Below, in pieces: positions 52,790 to 59,641 of a DNA stretch of 59,641 nt. The translations under genes were made by a program, and so were the position numbers. The DNA is from TMED13 sp042090305 (GTDB lineage: Bacteria; Pseudomonadota; Alphaproteobacteria; Methylaequorales; Methylaequoraceae): positions 1-59,641 of the forward strand of contig JBELJQ010000007.1 of the NCBI GenBank assembly GCA_042090305.1. Reading direction: 5' to 3'. The notes beneath the pieces are model-generated. The model was not told where the DNA came from and made no database searches. It worked only from the letters and a program-made list of their open reading frames with translations. Every line of letters begins with the position of its first letter. The stretch's first letter is position 1.

Positions 52790-54307
52790 ATGGATGCATC
52801 AATATTAAACTACACAGTTAACGATAACGTTGCTAGTTTTTTAAATAAAAATCAAAAATTGTATATAGGTGGAAGTTGGGTTGACACTAGCTCATCTAAA
52901 ACATTTGATGTTGAAGACCCAGCAACTGGAAAGAAGCTTGCTACATGTGCTTCTGGTAACAGTAAAGATATAGATTTGGCGGTAAAAGCAGCAAGAGACG
53001 CATTTGATTCTGGAAGGTGGACTGGCATACCAACAAATGAAAGAGGTAAGATAATCTGGAAAATTGGTGATTTGATTGACCAGCATACTGAGGAGTTAGC
53101 GCAGTTAGAATCTTTAGACAATGGTAAGCCTGTTGCAGTTGCGGGTGCAGCAGATGTTCCGTTATCATCTGATATTTTTAGATATATGGCTGGATGGGCG
53201 ACAAAAATCGAAGGTGAAACTATTCCGATTTCAGTTCCTTACACACCTGGTGCTCAGTATCATTCATATACATTAAGGGAACCAATTGGAGTTGTAGGAC
53301 AAATAATACCTTGGAATTTTCCACTTTTGATGGCAGCCTGGAAAATTGCACCGGCCCTTGCAGCTGGTTGCACAATTGTTTTAAAACCTGCAGAACAAAC
53401 TCCTTTATCAGCACTTAGATTAACTGAAATAATCCATGATTCTGGAATCCTACCTGACGGAGTTCTAAATGTTGTAACAGGTTTAGGTGAAGATGCAGGA
53501 GCACCGCTATCAGCTCATCCAGGAGTTGATAAGGTAGCGTTTACAGGCTCAACCGAAGTCGGTAAACTTATAACAAAAGCTGCTGCAGGTAATCTCAAAA
53601 AGGTATCTTTAGAGCTTGGCGGTAAATCACCTACCATAATTTTTCCTGATGCTGACATAGATGCAGCGATTGCTGGAGCCGCATCTGCAATTTTCTTTAA
53701 TCATGGACAATGCTGTTGCGCTGGGTCAAGGTTATTCGCTCACGAGAAAGTATTTGATAAAGTAACTGAAGGTATAGCAAAAATTGCTGGCAATATAAAA
53801 GTTGGACCTGGAATGGATGCATCTACTGAAATGGGCCCACTTGTATCAGATGAACAATATCAAAAAGTATCAGGCTACATTGAGTCAGGTAAATCTGAAG
53901 GTGGTGAAGTTGTTGCTGGTGGAAACTACGATAATTCTTCTGGTGGTCATTTTGTTCATCCAACAGTTTTTGCCAAAACAAATGCTGATATGACTTTGGT
54001 TAAAGAAGAAATTTTTGGACCTGTAGTTTGTGCTCAACCATTTTCTGATGAAAATTTAGAGAAGATTGCTAATGAAGCCAATAATACTACTTTTGGACTT
54101 GCAGCTAGTGTTTGGACTAAAAATATTAGTGTGGCCCATAAATTAGCTTCAAAAATTAGGTCGGGTACTGTTTGGATAAACTGTCATAACATATTTGACG
54201 CATCTCTACCATTTGGAGGCTATAAGGAGTCAGGTTGGGGCAGAGAAATGGGTCATGAAGTTTTGAAAAACTATACTGAAGTGAAGGCTGTTACAGTAAA
54301 CCTCTAA
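52790..54307 (+). CDS. NAD(P)-dependent aldehyde dehydrogenase
   Basis: A 505-residue ALDH-superfamily enzyme that oxidises an aldehyde to its acid. Features are PWNFPLLMAAWKIAPAL (about 174-190), the cofactor loop FTGSTEVGK (251-259), the general-base Glu275 (LELGGKSP) and catalytic Cys309 (GQCCCAG). It resembles the ALDH1/betaine- or phenylacetaldehyde-type groups; the substrate cannot be read from sequence. Codon use is visibly less A+T-rich than in neighbouring genes, the ribosome site is strong and a hairpin follows, which together suggest high expression. It is a single-gene unit. Confidence 0.94.
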   Translation: MDASILNYTVNDNVASFLNKNQKLYIGGSWVDTSSSKTFDVEDPATGKKLATCASGNSKDIDLAVKAARDAFDSGRWTGIPTNERGKIIWKIGDLIDQHTEELAQLESLDNGKPVAVAGAADVPLSSDIFRYMAGWATKIEGETIPISVPYTPGAQYHSYTLREPIGVVGQIIPWNFPLLMAAWKIAPALAAGCTIVLKPAEQTPLSALRLTEIIHDSGILPDGVLNVVTGLGEDAGAPLSAHPGVDKVAFTGSTEVGKLITKAAAGNLKKVSLELGGKSPTIIFPDADIDAAIAGAASAIFFNHGQCCCAGSRLFAHEKVFDKVTEGIAKIAGNIKVGPGMDASTEMGPLVSDEQYQKVSGYIESGKSEGGEVVAGGNYDNSSGGHFVHPTVFAKTNADMTLVKEEIFGPVVCAQPFSDENLEKIANEANNTTFGLAASVWTKNISVAHKLASKIRSGTVWINCHNIFDASLPFGGYKESGWGREMGHEVLKNYTEVKAVTVNL

Positions 54308-54314
54308 CATCGCA

Positions 54315-54349
54315 TTATTCAAGCCAAAATTTACTTTTGGCTTGAATAA
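54315..54349 (+). terminator. Perfect inverted repeat after the aldehyde dehydrogenase gene
   Basis: A 15-bp perfect stem (54315-54329 with 54335-54349) and a five-base loop (TTTAC) lie eight bases after the stop codon. The core is TTCAAGCCAAAA pairing with TTTTGGCTTGAA. No T-run follows, so it may be a transcript-stabilising 3' hairpin or a terminator of an unusual type. Confidence 0.6.
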
Positions 54350-54358
54350 AATATAAAA

Positions 54359-54625
54359 ATGGACATTCCATCAAAATTAAGAAAATACATAGCAATTAAA
54401 AAAAAGATTTCATTATTTTTTTCCTTGTTAGTCATTTTAATTTACTTTTCATTCATTTTGTTAATTGGCTTTAATCCAAGCATTTTAATTCTAAGCATTA
54501 ATAATAGTTCACTTACTTATGGTATTATTTTTGGTTTATCAATAATTTGCTTATCTATTATTTTGACCTTAATCTACACATTAATTTCAAATTTTTATTT
54601 GGATAAAATGAAAGATAATTCTTAA
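54359..54625 (+). CDS. DUF485 small membrane protein
   Basis: An 88-residue protein with two predicted membrane helices (about residues 18-42 and 52-76) and a charged N-terminus. DUF485 (YjcH-type) proteins are encoded directly upstream of ActP-type sodium:carboxylate symporters and are thought to be their small partner. The gene begins nine bases after the hairpin and lies 16 bases before the symporter gene, which fits that pairing. Confidence 0.75.
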   Translation: MDIPSKLRKYIAIKKKISLFFSLLVILIYFSFILLIGFNPSILILSINNSSLTYGIIFGLSIICLSIILTLIYTLISNFYLDKMKDNS

Positions 54626-54641
54626 AAGGTGAAAATTAAAC

Positions 54642-56189
54642 ATGGAAAGTAATTTTTTTGCATCAATAATTTTCTTAGGTTTTGTTTTCACAACGTTAGC
54701 AATAACTTATTTTGCATCAAAAAAAACAAATACAAAAGAAAACTATTACGCTGCTGGCGAAAAAGTATCAGGGTTTCAAAATGGTCTTGCTATAGCCGGT
54801 GATTACATGTCAGCTGCATCCTTTTTAGGTATATCAGGGCTAGTATATCTGTCTGGATTTGACGGATTGATTTATTCTATTGGCTTTTTAGTTGGTTGGC
54901 CAATAATTTTATTTTTAATAGCTGAGAAATTAAAAAATTTAGGTAAATTTACCTTTGCTGACGTAACCACAATTAGGCTTAAACAATCAAAGGTAAGGAT
55001 ATTATCTTCAATAGCAACATTGATAACCGTATTATTTTACTTAATAGCACAAATGGTTGGTGCTGGTGCACTAATACAAATTCTTTTTGATTTACCATAT
55101 GAACTTGCAATTTGGATAGTAGGAATTTTGATGATTATTTATGTAAGTTTTGGAGGAATGATCGCAACAACATGGGTTCAAATAATCAAAGCATTTTTAC
55201 TCATTTTTGGTGCAACTTTTTTAAGTTATTTAGTTCTAAAAGATTTTTCATTTAGCCTTAGTAATCTATTAGATGAAGCAGTAAAGATTCATGATAGTGG
55301 TAGAAGTATACTTTTTCCAGGTAAATTAATTAATGATCCAATTTCAGCAATATCATTAGGCATTGCACTTATATTTGGGACAGCAGGTTTACCTCATATA
55401 TTAATGAGATTTTTCACAGTACCAGATGCTAAAAGTGCGAGAGTATCTGCATTTTATGCAACAACTTTAATAGGTTATTTTTATATACTAACATTTATTA
55501 TAGGTTTTGGAGCAATAGTCTTTTTATCAAATAATTCAGTTTACTTTGATGAACAAGGTACTCTTATTGGTTCAAATAATATGGCTGCAATCCATTTATC
55601 TCATGCTGTAGGCGGTGATATCTTCTTAGGTTTTATTTCGGCAGTAGCATTTGCAACGATTCTTGCAGTTGTTTCTGGGCTAACATTAGCAGGAGCTTCA
55701 GCAGTTGGAAGGGATTTGTATGTTTATGTTTTTAATAAAGGAAATGTTAATGAAAAAAAAGAAATAAAAGTTTCTAAACTTTCTAGTGTTTTAATTGGAA
55801 TAATAGCAATATTTCTAGGCATAATATTTGAGGGACAAAATGTAGCATTTATGGTTGGATTGGCTTTTGCTATAGCTGCAAGTACCAATTTCCCTGTATT
55901 ATTTTTAAGTATTAACTGGAAATACCTAACTACTAACGGCGCATACTATGGGGGAATGCTTGGGTTGGTTTTTACGGTTTTATTAGTTATTTTGGGACCA
56001 ACAATATGGGTTGATATTTTTCAATTCGAAAACCCAATTTTTCCATATAAATATCCTGCATTATTTTCAGTTACATTTTCTTTTTTATCAATAGTGATAA
56101 TCTCAAAATTAGATAAAAATAACAATTCTAAAGATAATAGGGATAGATTTAGTAAAATGATTAATAAGGCATACTTAGGAAAGAAATAA
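54642..56189 (+). CDS. actP: Sodium:solute symporter (ActP-like, monocarboxylate uptake)
   Basis: A 515-residue membrane protein of the SSS family with about 13 helices. The N-terminal segment NYYAAGEKVSGFQNGLAIAGDYMSAASFLG and the GGMIATTWVQIIKAFLL and AGLPHILMRFFTVPDAKSAR motifs are typical of the acetate permease group (ActP). It probably imports acetate or a related short acid using sodium. It follows DUF485 and is followed by a small HTH gene one base after its stop. Confidence 0.9.
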   Translation: MESNFFASIIFLGFVFTTLAITYFASKKTNTKENYYAAGEKVSGFQNGLAIAGDYMSAASFLGISGLVYLSGFDGLIYSIGFLVGWPIILFLIAEKLKNLGKFTFADVTTIRLKQSKVRILSSIATLITVLFYLIAQMVGAGALIQILFDLPYELAIWIVGILMIIYVSFGGMIATTWVQIIKAFLLIFGATFLSYLVLKDFSFSLSNLLDEAVKIHDSGRSILFPGKLINDPISAISLGIALIFGTAGLPHILMRFFTVPDAKSARVSAFYATTLIGYFYILTFIIGFGAIVFLSNNSVYFDEQGTLIGSNNMAAIHLSHAVGGDIFLGFISAVAFATILAVVSGLTLAGASAVGRDLYVYVFNKGNVNEKKEIKVSKLSSVLIGIIAIFLGIIFEGQNVAFMVGLAFAIAASTNFPVLFLSINWKYLTTNGAYYGGMLGLVFTVLLVILGPTIWVDIFQFENPIFPYKYPALFSVTFSFLSIVIISKLDKNNNSKDNRDRFSKMINKAYLGKK

Positions 56190-56190
56190 T

Positions 56191-56454
56191 TTGATTTTTT
56201 TTGATATTGATAATCCTGAACCTAATGAAATTAAAGATTGGATGAAAAAAAACAGTCTTAATATTGATGAGTCTTCAAGGGTGCTTGGCATAAGTAAAAG
56301 ACAATTTTCAAGATTTCTATCAGGAGAAACTAAAGCAAAAAGAGTTCATACATTAGCAATGCAGATGATATGGATACTTAATGAAAATAAAAAAGAAATT
56401 ATTAACAATAATGTGAAAAATAATTCAAAGAAAATACAAATTCCAATTAAATAA
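56191..56454 (+). CDS. Small helix-turn-helix (XRE-like) protein
   Basis: An 87-residue protein with a TTG start at 56191 (one base after the symporter stop). A helix-turn-helix pattern is visible at about residues 23-45 (LNIDESSRVLGISKRQFSRFLSGE), followed by a helix and a basic Asn/Lys-rich tail. It could bind DNA and control the symporter operon that contains it, but this is inference from position. It abuts the convergent glycosyltransferase gene. Confidence 0.65.
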   Translation: MIFFDIDNPEPNEIKDWMKKNSLNIDESSRVLGISKRQFSRFLSGETKAKRVHTLAMQMIWILNENKKEIINNNVKNNSKKIQIPIK

Positions 56455-57372
56455 CTAATCCTTAAATAACTGATAATTAACCTGTTTATTTTCAAATCTA
56501 ATTTTTTTTATTACATCCAAAAGTAACCCAGAGAAGAAACTTAACACAGAAATTATCATTAAAAAACCTGCTAGTATTGCAGAAGGCAGTTTTTCAACAA
56601 GTCCTGTTAAATAGTATTCGTGGACTACGTTTGCTCCTATAGAAATTGAACTAATAAAAAATAATAAGCTTAGAAATGAAAAGAAAAGTAATGGCTTTTC
56701 GTCTTTAATTAACATAATAATCAATTTTAGAATTTTAATTCCATCACTATATGTACTAAGTTTACTAAATGAACCATCTGGTCTCGAATTATAATCACAA
56801 TTTACTTCTTTTATAGAATGTCTCTGCTCAAGCGCATGAATCGTTAATTCTGCTTCTACTTCAAATTCTTTTGAATATACAGGAAAAGTTTTAATGAATT
56901 TTTTTGAAAAAGCTCTATAACCAGAAAATATATCAGAAACCTTTTTCCCAAAAAAAAGGTTAACGAATGACGTGAATATCTTATTACCCATCAAATGACC
57001 TCTACGGTAAGCATTTGAATTTAAATGTATTCGCTTCCCTATTACCATATCGAACTTATCATTTAATATATGTTCAATCATTTGATTAATTTTAGATACA
57101 TCATATGTGTCATCACCGTCGACCATAACATAACAATTAGCATCGTAATTATCTGAAAACATTTTTTTTACAACATTTCCTTTACCTTTCTCATAAACTT
57201 TACGAACTTTAGCCTGATTTGACTTTGCAATTTTTTCTGTATCATCAGTTGAATTATTATCATAAACTACAACCAGAGCTCTAGGAACAAGCTTTTTAAT
57301 TCTTTTAATAACATTTCCAATGGTTGCCTGCTCATTCAAGCATGGAATAAAAATAACCACTTTATTTTTCAT
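56455..57372 (-). CDS. Polyprenyl-phosphate type glycosyltransferase (GT2, DPM1-like)
   Basis: GT-A domain with FIPCLNEQATIGNVI at the start, YDNNSTDDT, VMVDGDDTYD (metal-binding DxD) and FSGYRAFSKKF. Two membrane helices lie at the C-terminus (about residues 232-255 and 266-290). The architecture resembles dolichol-/undecaprenyl-phosphate mannosyl- or glucosyltransferases that move a sugar onto a lipid carrier at the inner membrane. It overlaps yaaA by four bases. Confidence 0.85.
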   Translation of the reverse strand: MKNKVVIFIPCLNEQATIGNVIKRIKKLVPRALVVVYDNNSTDDTEKIAKSNQAKVRKVYEKGKGNVVKKMFSDNYDANCYVMVDGDDTYDVSKINQMIEHILNDKFDMVIGKRIHLNSNAYRRGHLMGNKIFTSFVNLFFGKKVSDIFSGYRAFSKKFIKTFPVYSKEFEVEAELTIHALEQRHSIKEVNCDYNSRPDGSFSKLSTYSDGIKILKLIIMLIKDEKPLLFFSFLSLLFFISSISIGANVVHEYYLTGLVEKLPSAILAGFLMIISVLSFFSGLLLDVIKKIRFENKQVNYQLFKD

Positions 57373-58127
57373 TGAGAAACATAAAGAAAGGTTTGTGTTT
57401 CGGGAATATATTCTTTAAAAGAATAACCATTCCATTGAAATTTTTCAAGATGTTCTAATTTTTCAATTTTCTTTTCAATTATAAATTTAGCCATTAATCC
57501 TCTCATTTTCTTAATTGACATACCAATATTCTTTAATTCAGTATTAACTTTCTTTTTAAAATCAAAATTTATTATTTCAGCATTAATATTATCACTTGAT
57601 AAAACGGAAATATATTCTTTAGAAGATAAATTATAAAGCAAATTATTATCACTATTTTTTAATTGATTATTAAAATAATCTGTTAAAGTTTTTCCCCAAA
57701 ATTCATATAAATTTAAATTCATTAACTTACTGGTATCCGTTCCCATTTCTAGTCTGTAAGGTTGAATTTGATCGAACGGCTTTAGCACACCGTATAGACC
57801 CGACAAAATTCTTAGATTACTTTGTGCATAATCTAAAGATTCAGTGTTCATATCTCTAATAGAAAGTCCATTAAATGTATCTCCTGAAAACATTAGAGCT
57901 GCAGATTTTAATATGTTTTGGGGTTTATCAAATTCGTTAAATCTTTGATGATTAAGATCAACAAGTTTATCACTTATGTTCATAAGTGATTTAAGTTCTT
58001 CTTTCTTTAAAGATTTAATAGATTTTGTTACTAATTTAATCTTATCTTGAAACTCTGGTTTAGACTTTAGGTTACTAAAATTTTCATTAGATAAATTGAG
58101 GTTTTTTGATGGAGAAATAATAATCAT
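57369..58127 (-). CDS. yaaA: Peroxide stress protein YaaA (DUF328)
   Basis: A 252-residue cytoplasmic protein. MIIISPSKNLNL, the ALMFSGDTFNGL segment (about 89-100), ILSGLYGVLKPFDQIQPYRLEMGT and the YNLSSKEY stretch are the DUF328/YaaA signatures. E. coli YaaA lowers free iron damage during hydrogen peroxide stress. The start is ATG at 58127; the upstream intergenic gap of 40 bases separates it from the lipoprotein gene on the same strand. Confidence 0.9.
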   Translation of the reverse strand: MIIISPSKNLNLSNENFSNLKSKPEFQDKIKLVTKSIKSLKKEELKSLMNISDKLVDLNHQRFNEFDKPQNILKSAALMFSGDTFNGLSIRDMNTESLDYAQSNLRILSGLYGVLKPFDQIQPYRLEMGTDTSKLMNLNLYEFWGKTLTDYFNNQLKNSDNNLLYNLSSKEYISVLSSDNINAEIINFDFKKKVNTELKNIGMSIKKMRGLMAKFIIEKKIEKLEHLEKFQWNGYSFKEYIPETQTFLYVSQ

Positions 58128-58167
58128 GTTACTATGATAATAAAATTTAAAAAAAATTAAACTTTAT

Positions 58168-58632
58168 TTATTTTACCATAGCCCATTGACCACTTTTTTC
58201 TCTACAAGCTGTATCTAAATTCCTTTTGGGTTTACTATTTAATATAAAAGTATGCTCAATAAGTCGACACTCAGGTGTAGTATAATGTCCTTTAATTTGA
58301 ACTACTCCCTCGTTACCACTTTTTGGATTTTTCCAGTAACCACTTTTGACTGATTTATTTGAATCATTAATTTCAAGAACTTTCATAGTTTCTGTTGTAT
58401 AATAGTAATAGTCGTCTTGATTTATAAAATCTATCAAATATCCCCCGAGAACCACACCGACTGCCGAACCTACGGATGTAGAAAAAATATCACCATCTGA
58501 TAACTCATAACCCAAATAACCTCCAACAGCTGATGATGTGGTCTTTAACATACCATCCTTGTTAAAATCTACCATCGAACAACTTGAAATTAAACCAATG
58601 ATAGTTAACATTTGGAAAAATTTATTAATCAT
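58168..58632 (-). CDS. Glycine-zipper lipoprotein related to the 17-kDa antigen family
   Basis: A signal peptide with lipobox ends at Cys18 (GLISSC). A short glycine-zipper region (SSAVGGYLGYELSDG and GSAVGVVLGGYL) is followed by a C-terminal domain whose WKNPKSGNEGVV...CRLIEHTF...ACREKSGQWAMV is clearly of the same type as the C-terminus of the protein at 36363-36839. It is likely an outer-membrane lipoprotein. Its start overlaps the upstream exported-protein gene by eight bases. Confidence 0.78.
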   Translation of the reverse strand: MINKFFQMLTIIGLISSCSMVDFNKDGMLKTTSSAVGGYLGYELSDGDIFSTSVGSAVGVVLGGYLIDFINQDDYYYYTTETMKVLEINDSNKSVKSGYWKNPKSGNEGVVQIKGHYTTPECRLIEHTFILNSKPKRNLDTACREKSGQWAMVK

Positions 58633-59098
58633 TATAATACCTATTTATTAAGTTACGTCTCATGTTACTGTTCATCTGAGAACTTTTTAAGTTTGAATTA
58701 TTTCTAATCTCTACAGAGCTATTAGAAAACCTATTATTAAGATAATTTTCTCTTAAGTTTCTAGAGTGATTGAGGTAATCAAGATTTTGATTAACTCCTA
58801 TTATTTTCGAAGTGTGCGAGTCTATAGGCTTATAGTTACCATAAGCGAGGGGTGAACCTTCAATTAATCCATCGGGAAGTATCCCGAACGGCTCAAAAAA
58901 TGCACCATCATATAGTTTTTTTACAACATATCCAATAGAACCAGTGACTGTCAAATATTGAAAAGCAAAACTTAAACTTCTTGTTTTAGGGTTAGCTATT
59001 CCGTTTGCTCCTTCTTTTCCAAAAATTTCCTCACTAAAAGAGTTTGATGCGACATCAAAACTAAAAAGGGTGACAAATATTATTATTAATAATCTCAT
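58625..59098 (-). CDS. Hypothetical exported protein (157 aa)
   Basis: A signal peptide (about residues 1-19) precedes a Ser/Asn-rich domain with a hydrophobic stretch at about residues 45-60 (FAFQYLTVTGSIGYVV), then an Arg/Asn-rich tail. No known family is seen. It overlaps by eight bases the lipoprotein gene downstream and is part of a three-gene run of small exported proteins. Confidence 0.6.
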   Translation of the reverse strand: MRLLIIIFVTLFSFDVASNSFSEEIFGKEGANGIANPKTRSLSFAFQYLTVTGSIGYVVKKLYDGAFFEPFGILPDGLIEGSPLAYGNYKPIDSHTSKIIGVNQNLDYLNHSRNLRENYLNNRFSNSSVEIRNNSNLKSSQMNSNMRRNLINRYYND

Positions 59099-59128
59099 AA
59101 GTCATAAACGACTATTAAATTTTTTTAT

Positions 59129-59428
59129 TTAATAATCTTTTGAAGATTCAAGTATTATTAATTGTTGTTGTAAAGGAAGATTATTAAATTTACTTCCAGA
59201 AACATTTATTTTTCTGCTGTAGTTATATTCAGAGATAACGTCAGATTTTTGTCTAAACTTATTTTTTTCATTTAAAGAGCTATCAAAATATTGGTTAAAA
59301 GCTAAAGTTACTCCTGTGCCGACTAAACCCAACTCGAATACATTTAAAGATTTGCTTTCCGAGATTGGTAGCAAAGTAGTTAGAAATATAGCTATAGAAA
59401 TTGATCTTATGTAACACATTGAAAACAT
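59129..59428 (-). CDS. Hypothetical exported protein (99 aa)
   Basis: An N-terminal signal-like segment (about residues 8-25) is followed by a short hydrophobic stretch (FELGLVGTGVTLAF, about 31-44) and a polar tail. No family is recognised. It is the first of three consecutive minus-strand genes for small exported proteins (with 58625 and 58168), separated from the next by 30 bases. Function cannot be inferred. Confidence 0.5.
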   Translation of the reverse strand: MFSMCYIRSISIAIFLTTLLPISESKSLNVFELGLVGTGVTLAFNQYFDSSLNEKNKFRQKSDVISEYNYSRKINVSGSKFNNLPLQQQLIILESSKDY

Positions 59429-59593
59429 TACTTTATACTAATGTTTTTGCAAACTTTTACAATAGTTAGTTATATTTAAAGTTTTGAACTTTGTATGAAT
59501 GAGTTGAGAAAAAATAAATTAAAAAAGATGATTAAATGTCTTACATAGTAAAGCATACCTTAAATTTGAATCCCCTACTCTCTGTGGGTTTTA

Positions 59594-59641
59594 TGGTAGC
59601 GGAGGAGGGACTTGAACCCCCGACACGCGGATTATGATTCC
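59594..59641 (-). tRNA. tRNA-Met (CAT), partial
   Basis: The minus-strand sequence ending in CCGCTACCA holds the T arm (GGGGGTTCAAGTCCC) and an anticodon loop with CAT in a GGAATCATAATCC context. The 5' half lies beyond the window. The CAT anticodon alone would also fit the lysidine-modified tRNA-Ile, but the stem and loop match alphaproteobacterial elongator tRNA-Met better. The gene is about 165 bases from the last protein gene; the gap between holds only a weak six-bp inverted repeat. Confidence 0.75.

Noticed and set aside
52852..53414. Several minus-strand frames opposite the aldehyde dehydrogenase
   Set aside because: The dehydrogenase is unambiguous; its different codon use opens antisense frames that look long by chance.
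59478..59492. Six-base inverted repeat AAAGTT-TTG-AACTTT
   Set aside because: Too short and A+T-rich to support a terminator or regulatory site.

Overview
The window is A+T-rich (about 30% G+C by eye) and densely coded. Intergenic gaps are short, there are many 4-50 nt gene overlaps, and no stretch above 300 bases lacks a gene. No transposases, integrases, CRISPR arrays or plasmid functions were seen. The gene order yajC-secD-secF, DUF815 ATPase / LysM-M23 / pcm / serS / tatC-tatB-tatA / scpB-scpA / nagZ / SPOR / argS / dgt / erpA, and valS-tolC-pcm-like, is typical of Alphaproteobacteria. Low G+C, compact spacing and absence of mobile DNA suggest a streamlined, probably marine, free-living alphaproteobacterium (SAR11-, HIMB59- or AEGEAN-169-like). 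The exact clade cannot be fixed from sequence reading alone.

Layout. 1-5086: partial DUF192 gene, several tiny unknown genes, a phytoene-synthase-like protein, a PuuD-type membrane protein and the Sec accessory operon secF-secD-yajC. 5186-23755: a long core block, mostly minus strand (envelope, Tat, condensin ScpAB, three aminoacyl-tRNA synthetases, dGTPase, Fe-S carrier, exonuclease III, IlvD, TolC). 23823-24024: tRNA-Cys and tRNA-Asn. 24034-27457: surface-glycan-type genes (epimerase, glycosyltransferase) and a two-gene ABC exporter. 27556-33854: one continuous plus-strand run with sulfur amino acid enzymes (cysteine synthase, mercaptopyruvate sulfurtransferase, cystathionine beta-lyase type), a complex I accessory subunit, an unknown protein, an exported methyltransferase, an MTA/SAH nucleosidase-like protein and a spore-photoproduct-lyase-like radical SAM protein. 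34339-36376: a PD-(D/E)XK-like protein translationally coupled to an ATP-dependent DNA ligase. 36826-39311: an MMPL/RND transporter split by a one-base frameshift in an A10 tract. 39354-45884: MxaD-like and beta-propeller exported proteins, then tkt-pgk-fba-rpe. 45871-49892: an RND efflux pair. 49879-52699: an isolated formylmethanofuran-dehydrogenase subunit A homologue (FhcA) divergent from folE-hisI. 52790-56454: a strongly expressed-looking aldehyde dehydrogenase, then a DUF485-ActP symporter pair and a small HTH protein. 56455-59428: polyprenyl-phosphate-type glycosyltransferase, YaaA and three small exported proteins. The 3' half of a tRNA-Met closes the window.

Most interesting: (1) the methyltransferase / MTA-SAH nucleosidase / SplB run, in which the nucleosidase could remove the by-products of both SAM-using neighbours; (2) the four-cysteine PD-(D/E)XK-like protein overlapping a phage-type ATP-dependent ligase; (3) an apparently catalytically intact FhcA with no FhcB/C/D nearby; (4) the A10 frameshift in the MMPL transporter. 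All functions are inferred from motifs and remembered family features; no database search was run.
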